Positions 23,887-34,701 of a stretch of DNA of 64,000 nt are shown here, piece after piece. The notes under the pieces were generated by a model that ran no database searches, was not told where the DNA came from, and saw nothing but the letters and a program-made list of their open reading frames with translations. Each line of letters opens with the position of its first letter. Position 1 is the first letter of the stretch. The DNA lies in the NCBI RefSeq assembly GCF_044344315.1, contig NZ_JBIJDC010000010.1:1-64000 (forward strand). Reading direction: 5' to 3'. The stretch is from Zoogloea sp044344315 (lineage in GTDB: Bacteria > Pseudomonadota > Gammaproteobacteria > Burkholderiales > Rhodocyclaceae). The translations under genes were made by a program, and so were the position numbers.

Positions 23887-25857
23887 ATGTCAAAGTCTCT
23901 CGCCAAGCCCTTGCTCATTGCCGCCCTGGTCGCCGCCACCCCAACGGTTTCCGCCGAGGACAGCCTGAGCGCACTCAAGCTGATGAGCCTCGACGAACTT
24001 GCCGACCTACGCGTCAGCACGGCCACCCATCGCAGCGAGCGGCTCGAGGACACAGCGGCGGCGATCCACGTACTCACGGCCGAAGACATCCGGCGATCCG
24101 GCGCCACCTCCCTGCCCGAACTGCTTCGCACGGTCCCGGGCCTCAATGTGGCCCGCATCAGCGCCACTGAATGGGCTGTCAGCGCACGGGGCTTCAACAA
24201 CCAGTTTGCCAACAAACTACTCGTCATGGTGGATGGGCGCAGTGTTTACACCCCTTTCTTTTCAGGCGTGCTGTGGGACGAGTTGAACATCGTCATTCAG
24301 GACATCGAACGCGTCGAAATCGTTCGTGGGCCGGGGGGTTCCACCTGGGGGGCAAATGCGGTCAATGGCGTTATCAACATCATCACCCGTCATGCCGAGG
24401 ATACCCAGGGGACACTCGTCAGTGTCGTCACTGGCGATCTCCAGTCCGAACTCGTCCTGCGCAATGGCTTCAAGGCCGGCGATAACGGTCACGCCCGGGT
24501 GTGGGCCAAAGTCCACCAGAACGACCGCCTCGCAGGTAGCGCCGACGACATCAGTGATATCCGCTGGCGGGGTGGCCGGGCCGGCTTTCGCGGTGACTGG
24601 GAAACGGGCGGCGGCAACCTGATGATCGAGGGCGAGAGCTTCCGCGAACTGAAGCGCCAGGAGCGCGCCTACTCGGGTGCTCACGTTCTCGGTCAGTGGT
24701 CTCGGAGCAGCGGCGGGGCACGTGACGAGTTGCGGGCCTACTTCAACCGCTTCACCCTCGATCACTGGATGGTACTCAACAATGGGGCCCGGGCAGAGCT
24801 GGACACCTTCGATCTGGGCTATCGTCACCATTTCACGCCCATCGGCGGACACAACCTCATCGCGGGTGTCGGCTACCGCAACATTGCCAGCGACGCCCAG
24901 ATGACGCCTCCAGCCGGCGTCAGCCGCAGCAGTCGCACCGACCAGTTGTTCAGCGCCTTCGCCGAAGACACCCTGGCCTTGGCCGAGCGCCTTCAGGTCA
25001 CAGTCGGTGTCAAGGTCGAGCACAATGAGTTCACCGGCGTCGAATGGCAACCTTCCGCCAGGATGCGCTGGTCACCGGCCAGGGGGAATACCCTGTGGGC
25101 TTCCGTGGCCCGTGCCGTGCGTACCCCGTCGATCATCGAAGACAGCGCGCGCCTGAGTTCCTACATACCACCCCGCGCCTTCACCGGCGGCCTGCCCCTG
25201 TTTGTCACCTCCCATGGCAACCCCAATCTCGACGCAGAACGGCTGATCGCCTACGAACTGGGTTATCGGGTCCAGATCAACCCCCGCCTCAGCTTCGACG
25301 CCAGCGTGTTTCTCAACGATTATGATCGCCTGCTGACGGTAGACCTGATCGGTGCCCCCCGACTGGTCGCGAGCCTGCCAAGCCCCTATCTCACCTGGAA
25401 TGCCCTTGCCGGCAATGCCCTGAAGGGAAAGGCACGCGGCTTCGAACTGTCGATGGACTACCGCCCGAGCGACACCTGGCGCGTACAGACCAGCTACTCT
25501 CACCTTGACATGAACCTGGCCACCCAACCGGGCAACACCGAGATCAACCCCCTGCGGGCAACCGGCGAATCTCCGACCCACCAGGCCATGCTCGCCGTCC
25601 GTCACGACCTGCGTCACGACCTGGAGCTGGACCTGCAAGCCCGCTATGTGAGCGCGCTACACACCTACAGCATTCCGGATTACCTTACCGCAGACCTGCG
25701 CCTGAGCTGGCGCGCCACCAGCCGGCTCGACCTTGCCCTCAATGGTCGTAACCTGATCGGCCCGGCCCGGAAGGAATTCGGCACCAACCTGGTCAATGCC
25801 AGTGATGCCTACCTGATCCCGCGGGAGTACTACCTCACGGCCAATCTGCGCTTCTGA
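23887..25857 (+). CDS. TonB-dependent outer-membrane receptor
   Basis: A 656-residue receptor. A signal peptide ends at about VSA (residue 21). The plug domain contains THRSERLEDTAAAIHVLTAE, SLPELLRTVPGLNVARIS, and the RVEIVRGPGGSTWGANAVNG block. The barrel ends YYLTANLRF with the terminal Phe needed for assembly. The substrate is not evident. The ATG at 23887 is chosen for its signal peptide; the longer frame from 23755 is not exported. It is followed at once by yfiR-like and hybrid-kinase genes, which suggests that ligand sensing at the outer membrane feeds a cytoplasmic phosphorelay rather than simple uptake. Confidence 0.9.
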   Translation: MSKSLAKPLLIAALVAATPTVSAEDSLSALKLMSLDELADLRVSTATHRSERLEDTAAAIHVLTAEDIRRSGATSLPELLRTVPGLNVARISATEWAVSARGFNNQFANKLLVMVDGRSVYTPFFSGVLWDELNIVIQDIERVEIVRGPGGSTWGANAVNGVINIITRHAEDTQGTLVSVVTGDLQSELVLRNGFKAGDNGHARVWAKVHQNDRLAGSADDISDIRWRGGRAGFRGDWETGGGNLMIEGESFRELKRQERAYSGAHVLGQWSRSSGGARDELRAYFNRFTLDHWMVLNNGARAELDTFDLGYRHHFTPIGGHNLIAGVGYRNIASDAQMTPPAGVSRSSRTDQLFSAFAEDTLALAERLQVTVGVKVEHNEFTGVEWQPSARMRWSPARGNTLWASVARAVRTPSIIEDSARLSSYIPPRAFTGGLPLFVTSHGNPNLDAERLIAYELGYRVQINPRLSFDASVFLNDYDRLLTVDLIGAPRLVASLPSPYLTWNALAGNALKGKARGFELSMDYRPSDTWRVQTSYSHLDMNLATQPGNTEINPLRATGESPTHQAMLAVRHDLRHDLELDLQARYVSALHTYSIPDYLTADLRLSWRATSRLDLALNGRNLIGPARKEFGTNLVNASDAYLIPREYYLTANLRF

Positions 25858-25865
25858 CCCCTGCT

Positions 25866-26471
25866 TTGCTGCATACCGGCTTGCCGCTCCTTCTCGCTCG
25901 TCTGTTGCGCTGCCGCACCGCGGGTGTGTCGGTGCTGCTCGCCCTTTCGGCATCCCCCCACGCGGGCGACTCGAGCCCGGCAGCCTTTGCAGAAAACGAA
26001 GTGAAGGCCGCCTTTGTCTATAATTTCGCCCATTTTGTGCGCTGGCCCGACGGACACACCCTGCGGCCCGGCGATGCTTTCCGGTATTGCGTGTTCGACG
26101 AAACCCTTGCCCCCCTGCTCGCCAAGGCCGTTGCCGGTGAGACCCTGGACGGGCACCCCTTGATCGTCCAACGCCAGCCAGATATGCGCAACCTCCAGGA
26201 ATGCCACTTGATCTATTTCGGTGAACAATCCGTGATTGGCCCTGTCTTCCAGGCAGAGCTGCTCAGGCGTCTGGCCGGCAGCGCGATCCTCACCGTCAGT
26301 GACCAGCCTGGCTTTGCGGCCCGGGGCGGCATGATCACCCTGACCCGCAAACGCGGGCGCATTCACCCGGTCATCAATACCGACGCCATTGAACGTGCTG
26401 ACCTGAGGGTCAGCGCCAAGCTGCTCAACCTCGCCACCCTCACCCATGACGGCAAGGGAGGCACACAATGA
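25866..26471 (+). CDS. YfiR family (DUF4154) periplasmic protein
   Basis: About 201 residues with an N-terminal hydrophobic export signal. The mature start FAENEVKAAFVYNFAHFVRW is the signature of YfiR/DUF4154, and the end NTDAIERADLRVSAKLLNLA also fits. YfiR proteins are periplasmic and hold a membrane-bound signalling enzyme in check. Here the neighbour is a hybrid histidine kinase with a periplasmic domain, the likely partner. The start is uncertain: a TTG at 25866 or a GTG at 25926 are both possible, eight bases or more after the receptor stop. The stop overlaps the kinase start (ATGA). Confidence 0.85.
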   Translation: MLHTGLPLLLARLLRCRTAGVSVLLALSASPHAGDSSPAAFAENEVKAAFVYNFAHFVRWPDGHTLRPGDAFRYCVFDETLAPLLAKAVAGETLDGHPLIVQRQPDMRNLQECHLIYFGEQSVIGPVFQAELLRRLAGSAILTVSDQPGFAARGGMITLTRKRGRIHPVINTDAIERADLRVSAKLLNLATLTHDGKGGTQ

Positions 26472-28405
26472 AACGCCTGGGTGACTACCCGATCAAGCGC
26501 CAGGTGGTGCTGATCGCCCTGATCACCACCACCCTCGGCCTGGTCGTGGCACTGATGCTACTGGTTTACAGCGAGCTTCAGACCGCAGCCCGGGCCATGC
26601 AGGACAACGCACACGTCCTGACCCGTCTGGTGGGTGTCAACAGCACTGCCGCCGTCAGCTTCCAGGACCCGGAGGCCGCCCAGGAGATCATCAACGCGCT
26701 CGGCAGCGCACCGGACGTGATCGCTGCCACCCTGCGCAGCCCGGAGGGCAAGGTCTTCGCCGAATACCACAGCGAGTTCCCGGCGCACGCCGAAGTGCTG
26801 GCCATCGTCGAGGATCACCACAGTGATCACGCCCACGCGGGCGCCCCCTACGGCTCACCACGACATCCCCTCGGCCTGCTTCTCGGCGCCCCCTTCCTGG
26901 AGATCGCCAATCCGGTCATCGTCGGCGGCAGGCAGGTGGGCACCATTGAAGCCTATTTCGACCTGACCCCCCTGCGCAACCTTGTGCACAAGCGAGTCCT
27001 TACCGCATCCGGCGTGCTGCTGGCCGCCTCGCTGCTGGCCTGGCTCCTCGCCACCCGCCTGCAGCGACTGATTGCCAGCCCCATTGAGAATCTTGCCCGA
27101 CAAATGCGGCGGGTGTCGGAAACCCGCGACTACGCCCTGCGCGTCAGCCCGGAGAGCAGCAATGAAATCGGCACGCTGATGGACGGTTTCAACACCATGC
27201 TCGACCAGATCGAAGCCCGGGACGGACAACTGCGCGTGGCCAAGGAAGCTGCCGAACATGCCAACCAGGCCAAGTCCCTGTTCCTGGCCACGATGAGCCA
27301 CGAAATCCGGACACCGATGAACGGCATCATCGGCATGGCCGAGCTCCTCGCCTACACCCGCCTGGACACCGAACAGGAACGCTTCGTAGGGCATATCCGC
27401 AGCTCCGCCGACAGCTTGCTGCGGGTGATCAACGATATCCTCGACTTCTCCAAGCTCGAGGCCGGCCGCATGACCATCGAGGCCCTGCCCTGCTCACCCC
27501 GGACCATTGTCGAGGACATCACCGGCTTCTTCCTGCACAAGACAATCGAGAAGAAACTCACCCTGCACTGCCATATCGACGAAAATCTGCCCGAACGAAT
27601 CGAGGCCGACCCCGACCGCCTGCGCCAGATCCTCATCAATCTGGTGGGCAATGCCATCAAATTCACCGTGAACGGTGACATCCACCTCCGGCTCTCCTCC
27701 CAGCCCGTCTGCGGAAGCAGCCCCCCGGCCGTCCGCCTGCACTTCAGCGTTGAGGACTCGGGCATCGGCATCGAAGCGGACATCCTGCCCCAGCTGTTCA
27801 CCCCCTTCACTCAGGCCGACAACTCCCATGCCCGCCGTTACGGCGGCACCGGGCTCGGGCTGGCCATCAGCCATGAGCTGGTCCAACTCATGGGCGGAGA
27901 GATCGGCGCCTCAAGCCAGCCGGGCAAGGGCTCCACATTCTGGTTCTCCGTGCTTACACCCGTGCTGACCAGCGCGCCTATTAACGCTCCCATGCTCGAA
28001 CCTGTGCCCCCAAAAAGGGATGTGCCAAGTCTGGCCGGCCTGCAGGTGCTGGTGGCCGAGGACAACACCATCAACCAGCTGTTAGCCACAATGCAGCTGG
28101 AAGAACTCCAGTGCGCGGCAAGCACCGTCGGCAACGGCAAGGAAGCGCTCCAGATGCTCGCCCAACAGCACTTCGACGTGATCCTTATGGATTGCCAGAT
28201 GCCGCTCATGGACGGCTACGAAACCACCCGACGCATCCGTGCCAGTGAAAAGGATGGGCAACATATCCCGATCATCGCCGTCACCGCCAACGCAATGGAA
28301 GACGAACGCGAGGCAGCCCTTGCCTGCGGCATGGACGACTTCCTGACCAAGCCCTACAGCTACGCCGAGCTGCAGGAAACCCTCCTGCGCCTGGCCCGCC
28401 CGTAG
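26468..28405 (+). CDS. Hybrid sensor histidine kinase (CHASE8-like, HAMP, HisKA, HATPase, REC)
   Basis: A 645-residue inner-membrane hybrid kinase. TM1 is at about 12-35, a periplasmic CHASE8-like sensor runs to about 175, TM2 is at about 178-197, then HAMP. The kinase core has LFLATMSHEIRTPMNGIIGM with His278, NLVGNAIKF, EDSGIGIE and GGTGLGLAIS. A C-terminal receiver carries the phosphoacceptor Asp575 in VILMDCQMPLMDG and the late FLTKPYSYAE. No separate HPt or output regulator is nearby. It overlaps the YfiR-like gene by four bases, and YfiR probably modulates its periplasmic domain. Confidence 0.92.
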   Translation: MKRLGDYPIKRQVVLIALITTTLGLVVALMLLVYSELQTAARAMQDNAHVLTRLVGVNSTAAVSFQDPEAAQEIINALGSAPDVIAATLRSPEGKVFAEYHSEFPAHAEVLAIVEDHHSDHAHAGAPYGSPRHPLGLLLGAPFLEIANPVIVGGRQVGTIEAYFDLTPLRNLVHKRVLTASGVLLAASLLAWLLATRLQRLIASPIENLARQMRRVSETRDYALRVSPESSNEIGTLMDGFNTMLDQIEARDGQLRVAKEAAEHANQAKSLFLATMSHEIRTPMNGIIGMAELLAYTRLDTEQERFVGHIRSSADSLLRVINDILDFSKLEAGRMTIEALPCSPRTIVEDITGFFLHKTIEKKLTLHCHIDENLPERIEADPDRLRQILINLVGNAIKFTVNGDIHLRLSSQPVCGSSPPAVRLHFSVEDSGIGIEADILPQLFTPFTQADNSHARRYGGTGLGLAISHELVQLMGGEIGASSQPGKGSTFWFSVLTPVLTSAPINAPMLEPVPPKRDVPSLAGLQVLVAEDNTINQLLATMQLEELQCAASTVGNGKEALQMLAQQHFDVILMDCQMPLMDGYETTRRIRASEKDGQHIPIIAVTANAMEDEREAALACGMDDFLTKPYSYAELQETLLRLARP

Positions 28406-28573
28406 GTCGCCCGCTGAGGCCGCCTGACCCAATTCAGGGCAAGCGGAAAAAATCCTTTCAAGGCATCCACTTGCCCCAGCCCCCCACACCTTGTCCACAG
28501 CCTTTCCCACTGCGGCTGTGGGCAAAGCCCGGGCCTGTGCAAAAATGCGCATCTCCCAACGCATTGCCCCCTC

Positions 28574-29275
28574 ATGAGCCAACCGGCCGCAGCAACACTC
28601 GCCTCCGTCGATCCGCCACCGCCGATTGTCTATGCACCACCTGCAGGTGTGCCGCAAATCCTGTTCATGGACGAAGTCCTGTTGGTCATCGACAAACCCG
28701 CCGGCCTGCTGTCAGTGCCCGGGCGCGGCCCCGATCACGCGGACAGCCTGGCCAGCCGGATACAGGCCGAATACCCCGACGCACGCATTGTTCACCGCCT
28801 GGACCTGGCTACCTCGGGGCTGCTGGTGATGGCCCGGGGGCATGAGATGGAGCGTCGCCTCAGCATCGCCTTTCAGCAGCGGCAGGTCGACAAGTACTAC
28901 GTGGCCGTGGTGGCCGGACATCCTCAGCCGGAGCGAAGCCAGATCAACCTTCCGCTGATTGCCGACTGGCCCAACCGGCCCAGGCAGAAAGTGGATCGGG
29001 AAACCGGGAAACCATCCCTGACCACCTACACCGTGATTGAGCACGACGACACAACCCTCACCAGCCGAGTCGAGCTCCAGCCCCTCACAGGGCGCACTCA
29101 CCAGCTGCGCGTGCATCTGATGGCCATCGGACATCCAATCCTGGGAGACGATCTGTATGCCGACCCGGCAAGCCGGGCCGCGGCGCCGCGCCTGCTGCTG
29201 CATGCCACACGGCTGGATCTGCCGCACCCCGGAAACGGCCGGCGAATGACGTTTTCCAGTCCAGCCCCATTCTGA
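28574..29275 (+). CDS. rluA: Pseudouridine synthase RluA
   Basis: A 233-residue RluA-type pseudouridine synthase that modifies 23S rRNA (U746) and some tRNAs. The closest recall is E. coli RluA itself, with near-identical blocks: IDKPAGLLSVPGRGPDHADS, IVHRLDLATSGLLVMA with catalytic Asp77, LPLIADWPNRPRQKV and LQPLTGRTHQLRVHLMAIGH. No S4 domain is present, as expected for RluA. The gene stands alone; the 168 bases before it hold no gene. Confidence 0.92.
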   Translation: MSQPAAATLASVDPPPPIVYAPPAGVPQILFMDEVLLVIDKPAGLLSVPGRGPDHADSLASRIQAEYPDARIVHRLDLATSGLLVMARGHEMERRLSIAFQQRQVDKYYVAVVAGHPQPERSQINLPLIADWPNRPRQKVDRETGKPSLTTYTVIEHDDTTLTSRVELQPLTGRTHQLRVHLMAIGHPILGDDLYADPASRAAAPRLLLHATRLDLPHPGNGRRMTFSSPAPF

Positions 29276-29306
29276 ACGGCGGGGCTCGACACAAGGAGGG
29301 AAGCGA

Positions 29307-30371
<1,065 letters not shown>

Positions 30372-30380
30372 GGTATCGAT

Positions 30381-30386
30381 TATAAT
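30381..30386. promoter_or_regulatory. Shared -10-like box between divergent ABC genes
   Basis: The 37 bases between the two start codons contain ATTATAATT, which gives a TATAAT box on both strands. Any promoter or operator for both genes must overlap here or lie inside the coding regions. No convincing -35 element or full Fur box is visible. Confidence 0.3.
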
Positions 30387-30408
30387 TCGCAACAAGCCGA
30401 AAAATCTC

Positions 30409-32061
30409 ATGATCGAACAACACTTTCGTCACCGCTCCGGACGCTTCTCCCCGCTTGTCGTCTCCGCCTTCGTCGTGGCGCTGCTGGCTGGCCTTCCCAT
30501 TGCCAGCGTCGGTTTCAACCTCCTTCTGGGTGGCACCAGCGGCACCTGGGCTCACCTCGCCTCCACCGTCCTGCCCGAATATGTCCTCAACTCCCTGGCC
30601 CTGTGCGCTGGAGTCGGTCTGGGCGTGGCCATCATCGGTATTGCCACCGCCTGGCTGACGGCCATGCATGACTTCCCCGGGCGTCGCATCTTTGAATGGG
30701 CGCTGGTGCTGCCCCTGGCGGTCCCGGCCTATGTGATGGCCTATGTGTATACCGACTTCCTGCAGTTTGTCGGCCCTGTACAGACAGCACTGCGGGACTT
30801 CTTCGAGTGGCGGCGCGGCGACTACTACTTTCCCGACATCCGCACCCTGCCCGGGGCCATGCTGATGTTCGTGTTCGTGCTGTATCCCTACGTCTATCTC
30901 CTCGCCCGCACCGCATTCCTGGAGCGGGCCGGCGGTGTGCTGGAGGCCTCGCGGACCCTCGGCATCGGGCCCTGGCGGGCTTTCTTCACTGTATCGCTGC
31001 CCCTGGCCCGGCCGGCAATTGCCGCCGGCGTCGCCCTGGCACTGATGGAGACCCTGGCGGACTACGGCACCGTGGCCTACTTCGCCGTCAACACCTTCAC
31101 CACCGGCATCTACCGCGCCTGGTTCTCCCTCGGTGACCGCATCGCCTCGGCCCAGCTCGCCGCCATGCTGCTCGGCTTCGTGCTGCTGCTGGTGGCCGTG
31201 GAGCGCATTACCCGCGGGCGAGCCCGCTACCACAACACCTCCAACCGGCATCGCCCGCCCCCCGGACGCCTGACGGGCGGCGCCGGCCTGCTGGCCATGC
31301 TGACCTGCCTGCTACCCCTGTGCATGGGTTTCCTGCTGCCCGCGGCACTGCTCCTGCGCATGGCCCTCGGCGAGGGCGACACCCAGTTCGGCGAACGCTT
31401 CCTGGTACTGGCCCGCAACAGCTTCACCCTGGCGGGCCTCACCGCCCTCATCGCCGTGGCCCTGGCCGTGCTGCTGGCCTACAGCGCCCGCCTCTCCAAA
31501 ACCCTGCTGGCCAAAGGCCTCAACCGGCTTGTCGGCTTGGGCTACGCGGTGCCCGGCACAGTGATCGCCGTAGGCGTGCTGATTCCCGTCACCCGCCTCG
31601 ACAACTGGCTGGCCGGCCAGTGGCAGGCCTGGTTCGGCAGCAACCCCGGGCTGCTCCTCACCGGCGGCATCGCCGCCCTGATCTACGCCTACCTGGTGCG
31701 CTTCCTCGCCGTGGCGCTGCAGACGGTCGAGGCGAGCCTCTCAAAAATCACCCCCAGCATGGACGATGCGGCCCGCAGCATGGGCCTGGGCCAGGGCGAT
31801 ACCCTGCGCCGTGTGCATGTGCCCATCCTGAGGGGCAGCCTGTTCACGGCCAGCCTGCTGGTCTTTGTGGATGTGATGAAGGAGCTGCCCGCCACACTGG
31901 TGATGCGTCCCTTCAACTTCGATACCCTGGCCACCCAGGCCTACGTGCTGGCCTCCGACGAACGCCTCACCGAAGCCTCCACGGCCGCCCTGGCCATCGT
32001 CGCCGTCGGCCTGCTGCCGCTGATCGCCCTGTCGCGCCAGATCTCACGCACCCGCAGGTAG
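30409..32061 (+). CDS. fbpB: ABC transporter permease, FbpB-like (fused double domain)
   Basis: A 550-residue inner-membrane permease with about twelve helices in two homologous halves. Each half carries the EAA-type loop that contacts the ATPase: EASRTLGIGPWRAFFTVSLP in the first and DDAARSMGLGQGDTLRRVHV in the second. This fused form is typical of FbpB/SfuB iron permeases. The ATG at 30409 is the start closest to the first helix. No periplasmic binding protein (FbpA) is encoded nearby in the window, so the substrate-binding partner must be elsewhere. Confidence 0.87.
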   Translation: MIEQHFRHRSGRFSPLVVSAFVVALLAGLPIASVGFNLLLGGTSGTWAHLASTVLPEYVLNSLALCAGVGLGVAIIGIATAWLTAMHDFPGRRIFEWALVLPLAVPAYVMAYVYTDFLQFVGPVQTALRDFFEWRRGDYYFPDIRTLPGAMLMFVFVLYPYVYLLARTAFLERAGGVLEASRTLGIGPWRAFFTVSLPLARPAIAAGVALALMETLADYGTVAYFAVNTFTTGIYRAWFSLGDRIASAQLAAMLLGFVLLLVAVERITRGRARYHNTSNRHRPPPGRLTGGAGLLAMLTCLLPLCMGFLLPAALLLRMALGEGDTQFGERFLVLARNSFTLAGLTALIAVALAVLLAYSARLSKTLLAKGLNRLVGLGYAVPGTVIAVGVLIPVTRLDNWLAGQWQAWFGSNPGLLLTGGIAALIYAYLVRFLAVALQTVEASLSKITPSMDDAARSMGLGQGDTLRRVHVPILRGSLFTASLLVFVDVMKELPATLVMRPFNFDTLATQAYVLASDERLTEASTAALAIVAVGLLPLIALSRQISRTRR

Positions 32062-32074
32062 GCCGACGCCAAGC

Positions 32075-32470
32075 CTACAGCGACAGCCCGCGGATGTAGC
32101 GATACTCCTGGGTCTCGCCCGAGTAGCCCCAAGCATCGGCACGGGGCTCGTGGATGGCGACATAGCTCGCCGGGTGCAGCCCCGCCAGTTGCGCCGCCAG
32201 CACTGCAAAAGCCGCTCGGATAAAGGCGGCCTTCTGCGCCTTGGTGTTGGTTCCGTCGGTAATGCGGATCTCCAGAACGGCACCGGACTGCCCGGGTGCC
32301 AGGGCCTGGCCTCCGACGAACCAGTGGTCGGCAGGCGTCCGGGTGATGTGGACCACAGTCAGCGATTCCTTCTTGCCCAGCAGATCCACCGTCAGTCCAG
32401 TCAGGGTGGCGGCCACTTCGGCCACCGCCAGGGCTTCAGGTGCGGCGTAGGACAGGTTCAGGTAAGGCAT
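32075..32470 (-). CDS. Tautomerase-superfamily protein
   Basis: A 131-residue protein that begins MPYLNLSY. Starting at 32470 leaves Pro at position two, which becomes the catalytic amino-terminal proline after Met removal, as in 4-oxalocrotonate tautomerase and MIF-like enzymes. GGAGGAG lies six bases before this ATG but is too close to the alternative ATG at 32476, which also argues for 32470. The double length suggests two fused tautomerase-like units or a family with a longer C-terminus. The substrate is unknown. It is convergent with fbpB and 23 bases downstream of the MFS gene on its own strand. Confidence 0.8.
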   Translation of the reverse strand: MPYLNLSYAAPEALAVAEVAATLTGLTVDLLGKKESLTVVHITRTPADHWFVGGQALAPGQSGAVLEIRITDGTNTKAQKAAFIRAAFAVLAAQLAGLHPASYVAIHEPRADAWGYSGETQEYRYIRGLSL

Positions 32471-32493
32471 GCTCATCTCCTCCGAAAAAAGAA

Positions 32494-33684
32494 TCAGCCA
32501 AGGTGCTCCCGACGACGGGAAACCTCCAGCAAAAGCGCACTACACAACAGGGCTGCCGAGGCCGCCAGCACCGGCAGCGCAAAGCCTCCGGCAGGCCCGC
32601 GCAGCGCCACCAGCAGGGGCCCGGCCACCTGGCCAACGCCGTAGCACGCGGTGATCAGGCCAATGCGGCGCGCCGTTACCCGGGGGTCGGGCACCCGGGC
32701 CAGCCACTGGGACAGGCCGGCGATACCCATGAAAGTTGCCCCCAGCAAGGCTGCCCCGGCCATCGCTGCTGTTACGCCACTCACCAGCACCGGCAAGGCA
32801 ACCCCCACGGCCTGGATCAGGGTGGCGCTGATGAGGGCCGGATACACACCCCAGCGAAAGGACAGGCGCACCCAGAACAGCGTTGCCGGCAAGGCCGCCA
32901 CGCCCACCACCAGCCAGCCGTCCAGGGCGGCGCTGGCCGTGCCATCCTGAGCGCGCAGCATCAAGGGCAGGAAGGTCGCATTGACGATGTAACCGAAGCC
33001 GGCCAGTCCATACGCAGCCGCCAGCCAGCCCATGGGTGGCCCGGCGCTTTCGGCCGGCACGGCCGGTTCGCCCAACGCAGGCGCTGACCGAGCGAGGGGC
33101 AGCAGCACGACAGCGACCGCCACCGCCCCCAACGCAGCCAGCAGACCCAGCCAACGCCAGCCCTCCAGGGCACTGCCGGCCACCATCATGTGACGGGCCA
33201 GCAAGGCTGACAGCACGATGCCGCCGCCCACGCCCATGTAATGCAAACCGCTCCAGCCGGCGGCCTGGCACGCCGCCAGGCTGCGCAGCACGATACCGGT
33301 GGCGTACACATAGACCGCCGCACTCGCCACGCCCGACAGGAAGCGCACACCGCACCACCACAGAAAGCCCAGCTCCAGCCCCATTGCCAGGGTCGTCACC
33401 ACGCTCACCAGCAAGCCTGCCAGTAGGCGGTGCGCGGCATCAGCCCGGCGACTGAAGGCGGCCCACAAGGCACCGGCCAGATAGCCCAGGTAGTTCGAGG
33501 CCGCCAGCAACCCGCCACTGGCCACGTCCAGCAGTCCTTCATCGCGCATCTGGGGCAGCAGCGCCGTGAAGCCAAAGCGACCGATTCCCATGGCCAGCAG
33601 GAGAGCCAGCAACCCGGCCACAGCAATCGGCAGCGGGCCCGGGGATCGCTGCACACCGGAAAACGACGGGGAGAGAAGACGCAT
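32494..33684 (-). CDS. MFS transporter, YbfB/YjiJ family
   Basis: A 396-residue membrane protein with about twelve helices. The GIGRFGFTALLPQMRDEGLL block after the first helix, and ASNYLGYLAGALWAA, are characteristic of the YbfB/YjiJ family of major-facilitator proteins. The substrate is unknown. The start at 33684 places a short basic N-terminus before helix one; the frame open to 33729 is less likely. It is divergent from a LysR regulator 99 bases away, the usual layout for this transporter, and the regulator probably controls it. The tautomerase gene follows and may share the transcript. Confidence 0.87.
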   Translation of the reverse strand: MRLLSPSFSGVQRSPGPLPIAVAGLLALLLAMGIGRFGFTALLPQMRDEGLLDVASGGLLAASNYLGYLAGALWAAFSRRADAAHRLLAGLLVSVVTTLAMGLELGFLWWCGVRFLSGVASAAVYVYATGIVLRSLAACQAAGWSGLHYMGVGGGIVLSALLARHMMVAGSALEGWRWLGLLAALGAVAVAVVLLPLARSAPALGEPAVPAESAGPPMGWLAAAYGLAGFGYIVNATFLPLMLRAQDGTASAALDGWLVVGVAALPATLFWVRLSFRWGVYPALISATLIQAVGVALPVLVSGVTAAMAGAALLGATFMGIAGLSQWLARVPDPRVTARRIGLITACYGVGQVAGPLLVALRGPAGGFALPVLAASAALLCSALLLEVSRRREHLG

Positions 33685-33783
33685 GATGCCGAGCCCTGTT
33701 GATCGATGGACACAGCCTAACAAGGGCAAATCAGCAATAAAAATGATTTAATAGAATGGTTTCAATCTCAAAAAGAGATGACC

Positions 33784-34701
33784 ATGGATCTCTCCGACCT
33801 GCGCATGTTCCGCACCATCGTTGAGGAAGGCAGTGTCACCCGTGCTGCCGAACGTCTCCACACGGTTCAGTCGAATGTCACCACCCGCCTACGCCTGCTC
33901 GAGGAAGACCTGGGCACCCCCCTGTTCGACCGGATCAACCGGCGCCTGGTGATCACCCCCGCCGGCACCCTGCTGGTTGGCTACGCAGAGCGGCTGCTGA
34001 GCCTCGCCGACGAGGCCCGCGACGCGGTACGCCGGGCCGACCTGCCCGAGGGTCTGCTGCGCCTCGGCTCGATGGAAACCACCGCCGCGGCCCGGCTGCC
34101 AAGCGTCATCGCTGCTTTCCGGCGGGCTCACCCGCGGGTGGAACTGCGTCTCCACACAGCCCCCACCGCCAGCTTGGTGCAGGAGGTGCTGGCCCATCAG
34201 TTGGATGCTGCACTGGTGTCCGGCCCGGTTGTCCATCCGGAACTGGAAAGCCAGCCGGTGGTGGTGGAGGAAGTGGTACTGATCAGCGCCGCCGACTGGG
34301 CGACGATTGACAACGCGGCGGATCTGGCCCGGCGCGGGCCGGTAGAACTTTTCACCTTCCGGGAGGGCTGCAGCTACCGGCAACGCCTCTTCGACTGGCT
34401 GCGCCGGGACGGCATTCCGATTGCCCGCAGCAGCGAGTTCGGCACCTTCGAAGCGATTCTCGGCTGTGTCGCCGCCGGCATGGGCGTCAGTCTGGTGCCG
34501 AGGACGGTCATCGGCGCCCACCTGAACGAGGCCGACCCGGGCAGGGCTACCCTGCGCGTGCACCCCGTACCACCCGATCTGGCCTTCTCAACCACGGTGA
34601 TGATCTGGCATCGGGCCCGCAGCCACCAACCCGCCCGACAGGCCTTCGCCGACTGCCTTGCCGAACAACTCGGCGACCCCATGGAGCACACGACACAATG
34701 A
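33784..34701 (+). CDS. LysR-family transcriptional regulator
   Basis: A 305-residue regulator. The N-terminal winged helix-turn-helix is clear: DLRMFRTIVEEGSVTRAAER then VQSNVTTRLRLLEEDLGTPL. The C-terminal periplasmic-binding-like effector domain follows. LysR proteins bind the intergenic region with their divergent target, here the MFS gene. The ATG at 33784 has GAG at a fitting distance; 33778 is an alternative two codons upstream. Its stop overlaps the methyltransferase start (ATGA). The inducer is unknown. Confidence 0.9.
   Translation: MDLSDLRMFRTIVEEGSVTRAAERLHTVQSNVTTRLRLLEEDLGTPLFDRINRRLVITPAGTLLVGYAERLLSLADEARDAVRRADLPEGLLRLGSMETTAAARLPSVIAAFRRAHPRVELRLHTAPTASLVQEVLAHQLDAALVSGPVVHPELESQPVVVEEVVLISAADWATIDNAADLARRGPVELFTFREGCSYRQRLFDWLRRDGIPIARSSEFGTFEAILGCVAAGMGVSLVPRTVIGAHLNEADPGRATLRVHPVPPDLAFSTTVMIWHRARSHQPARQAFADCLAEQLGDPMEHTTQ

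Noticed and set aside
30372..30408. Fur box between the divergent ABC genes
   Set aside because: The AT-rich core matches only in part; the 37-base gap does not hold a full 19-base Fur consensus.
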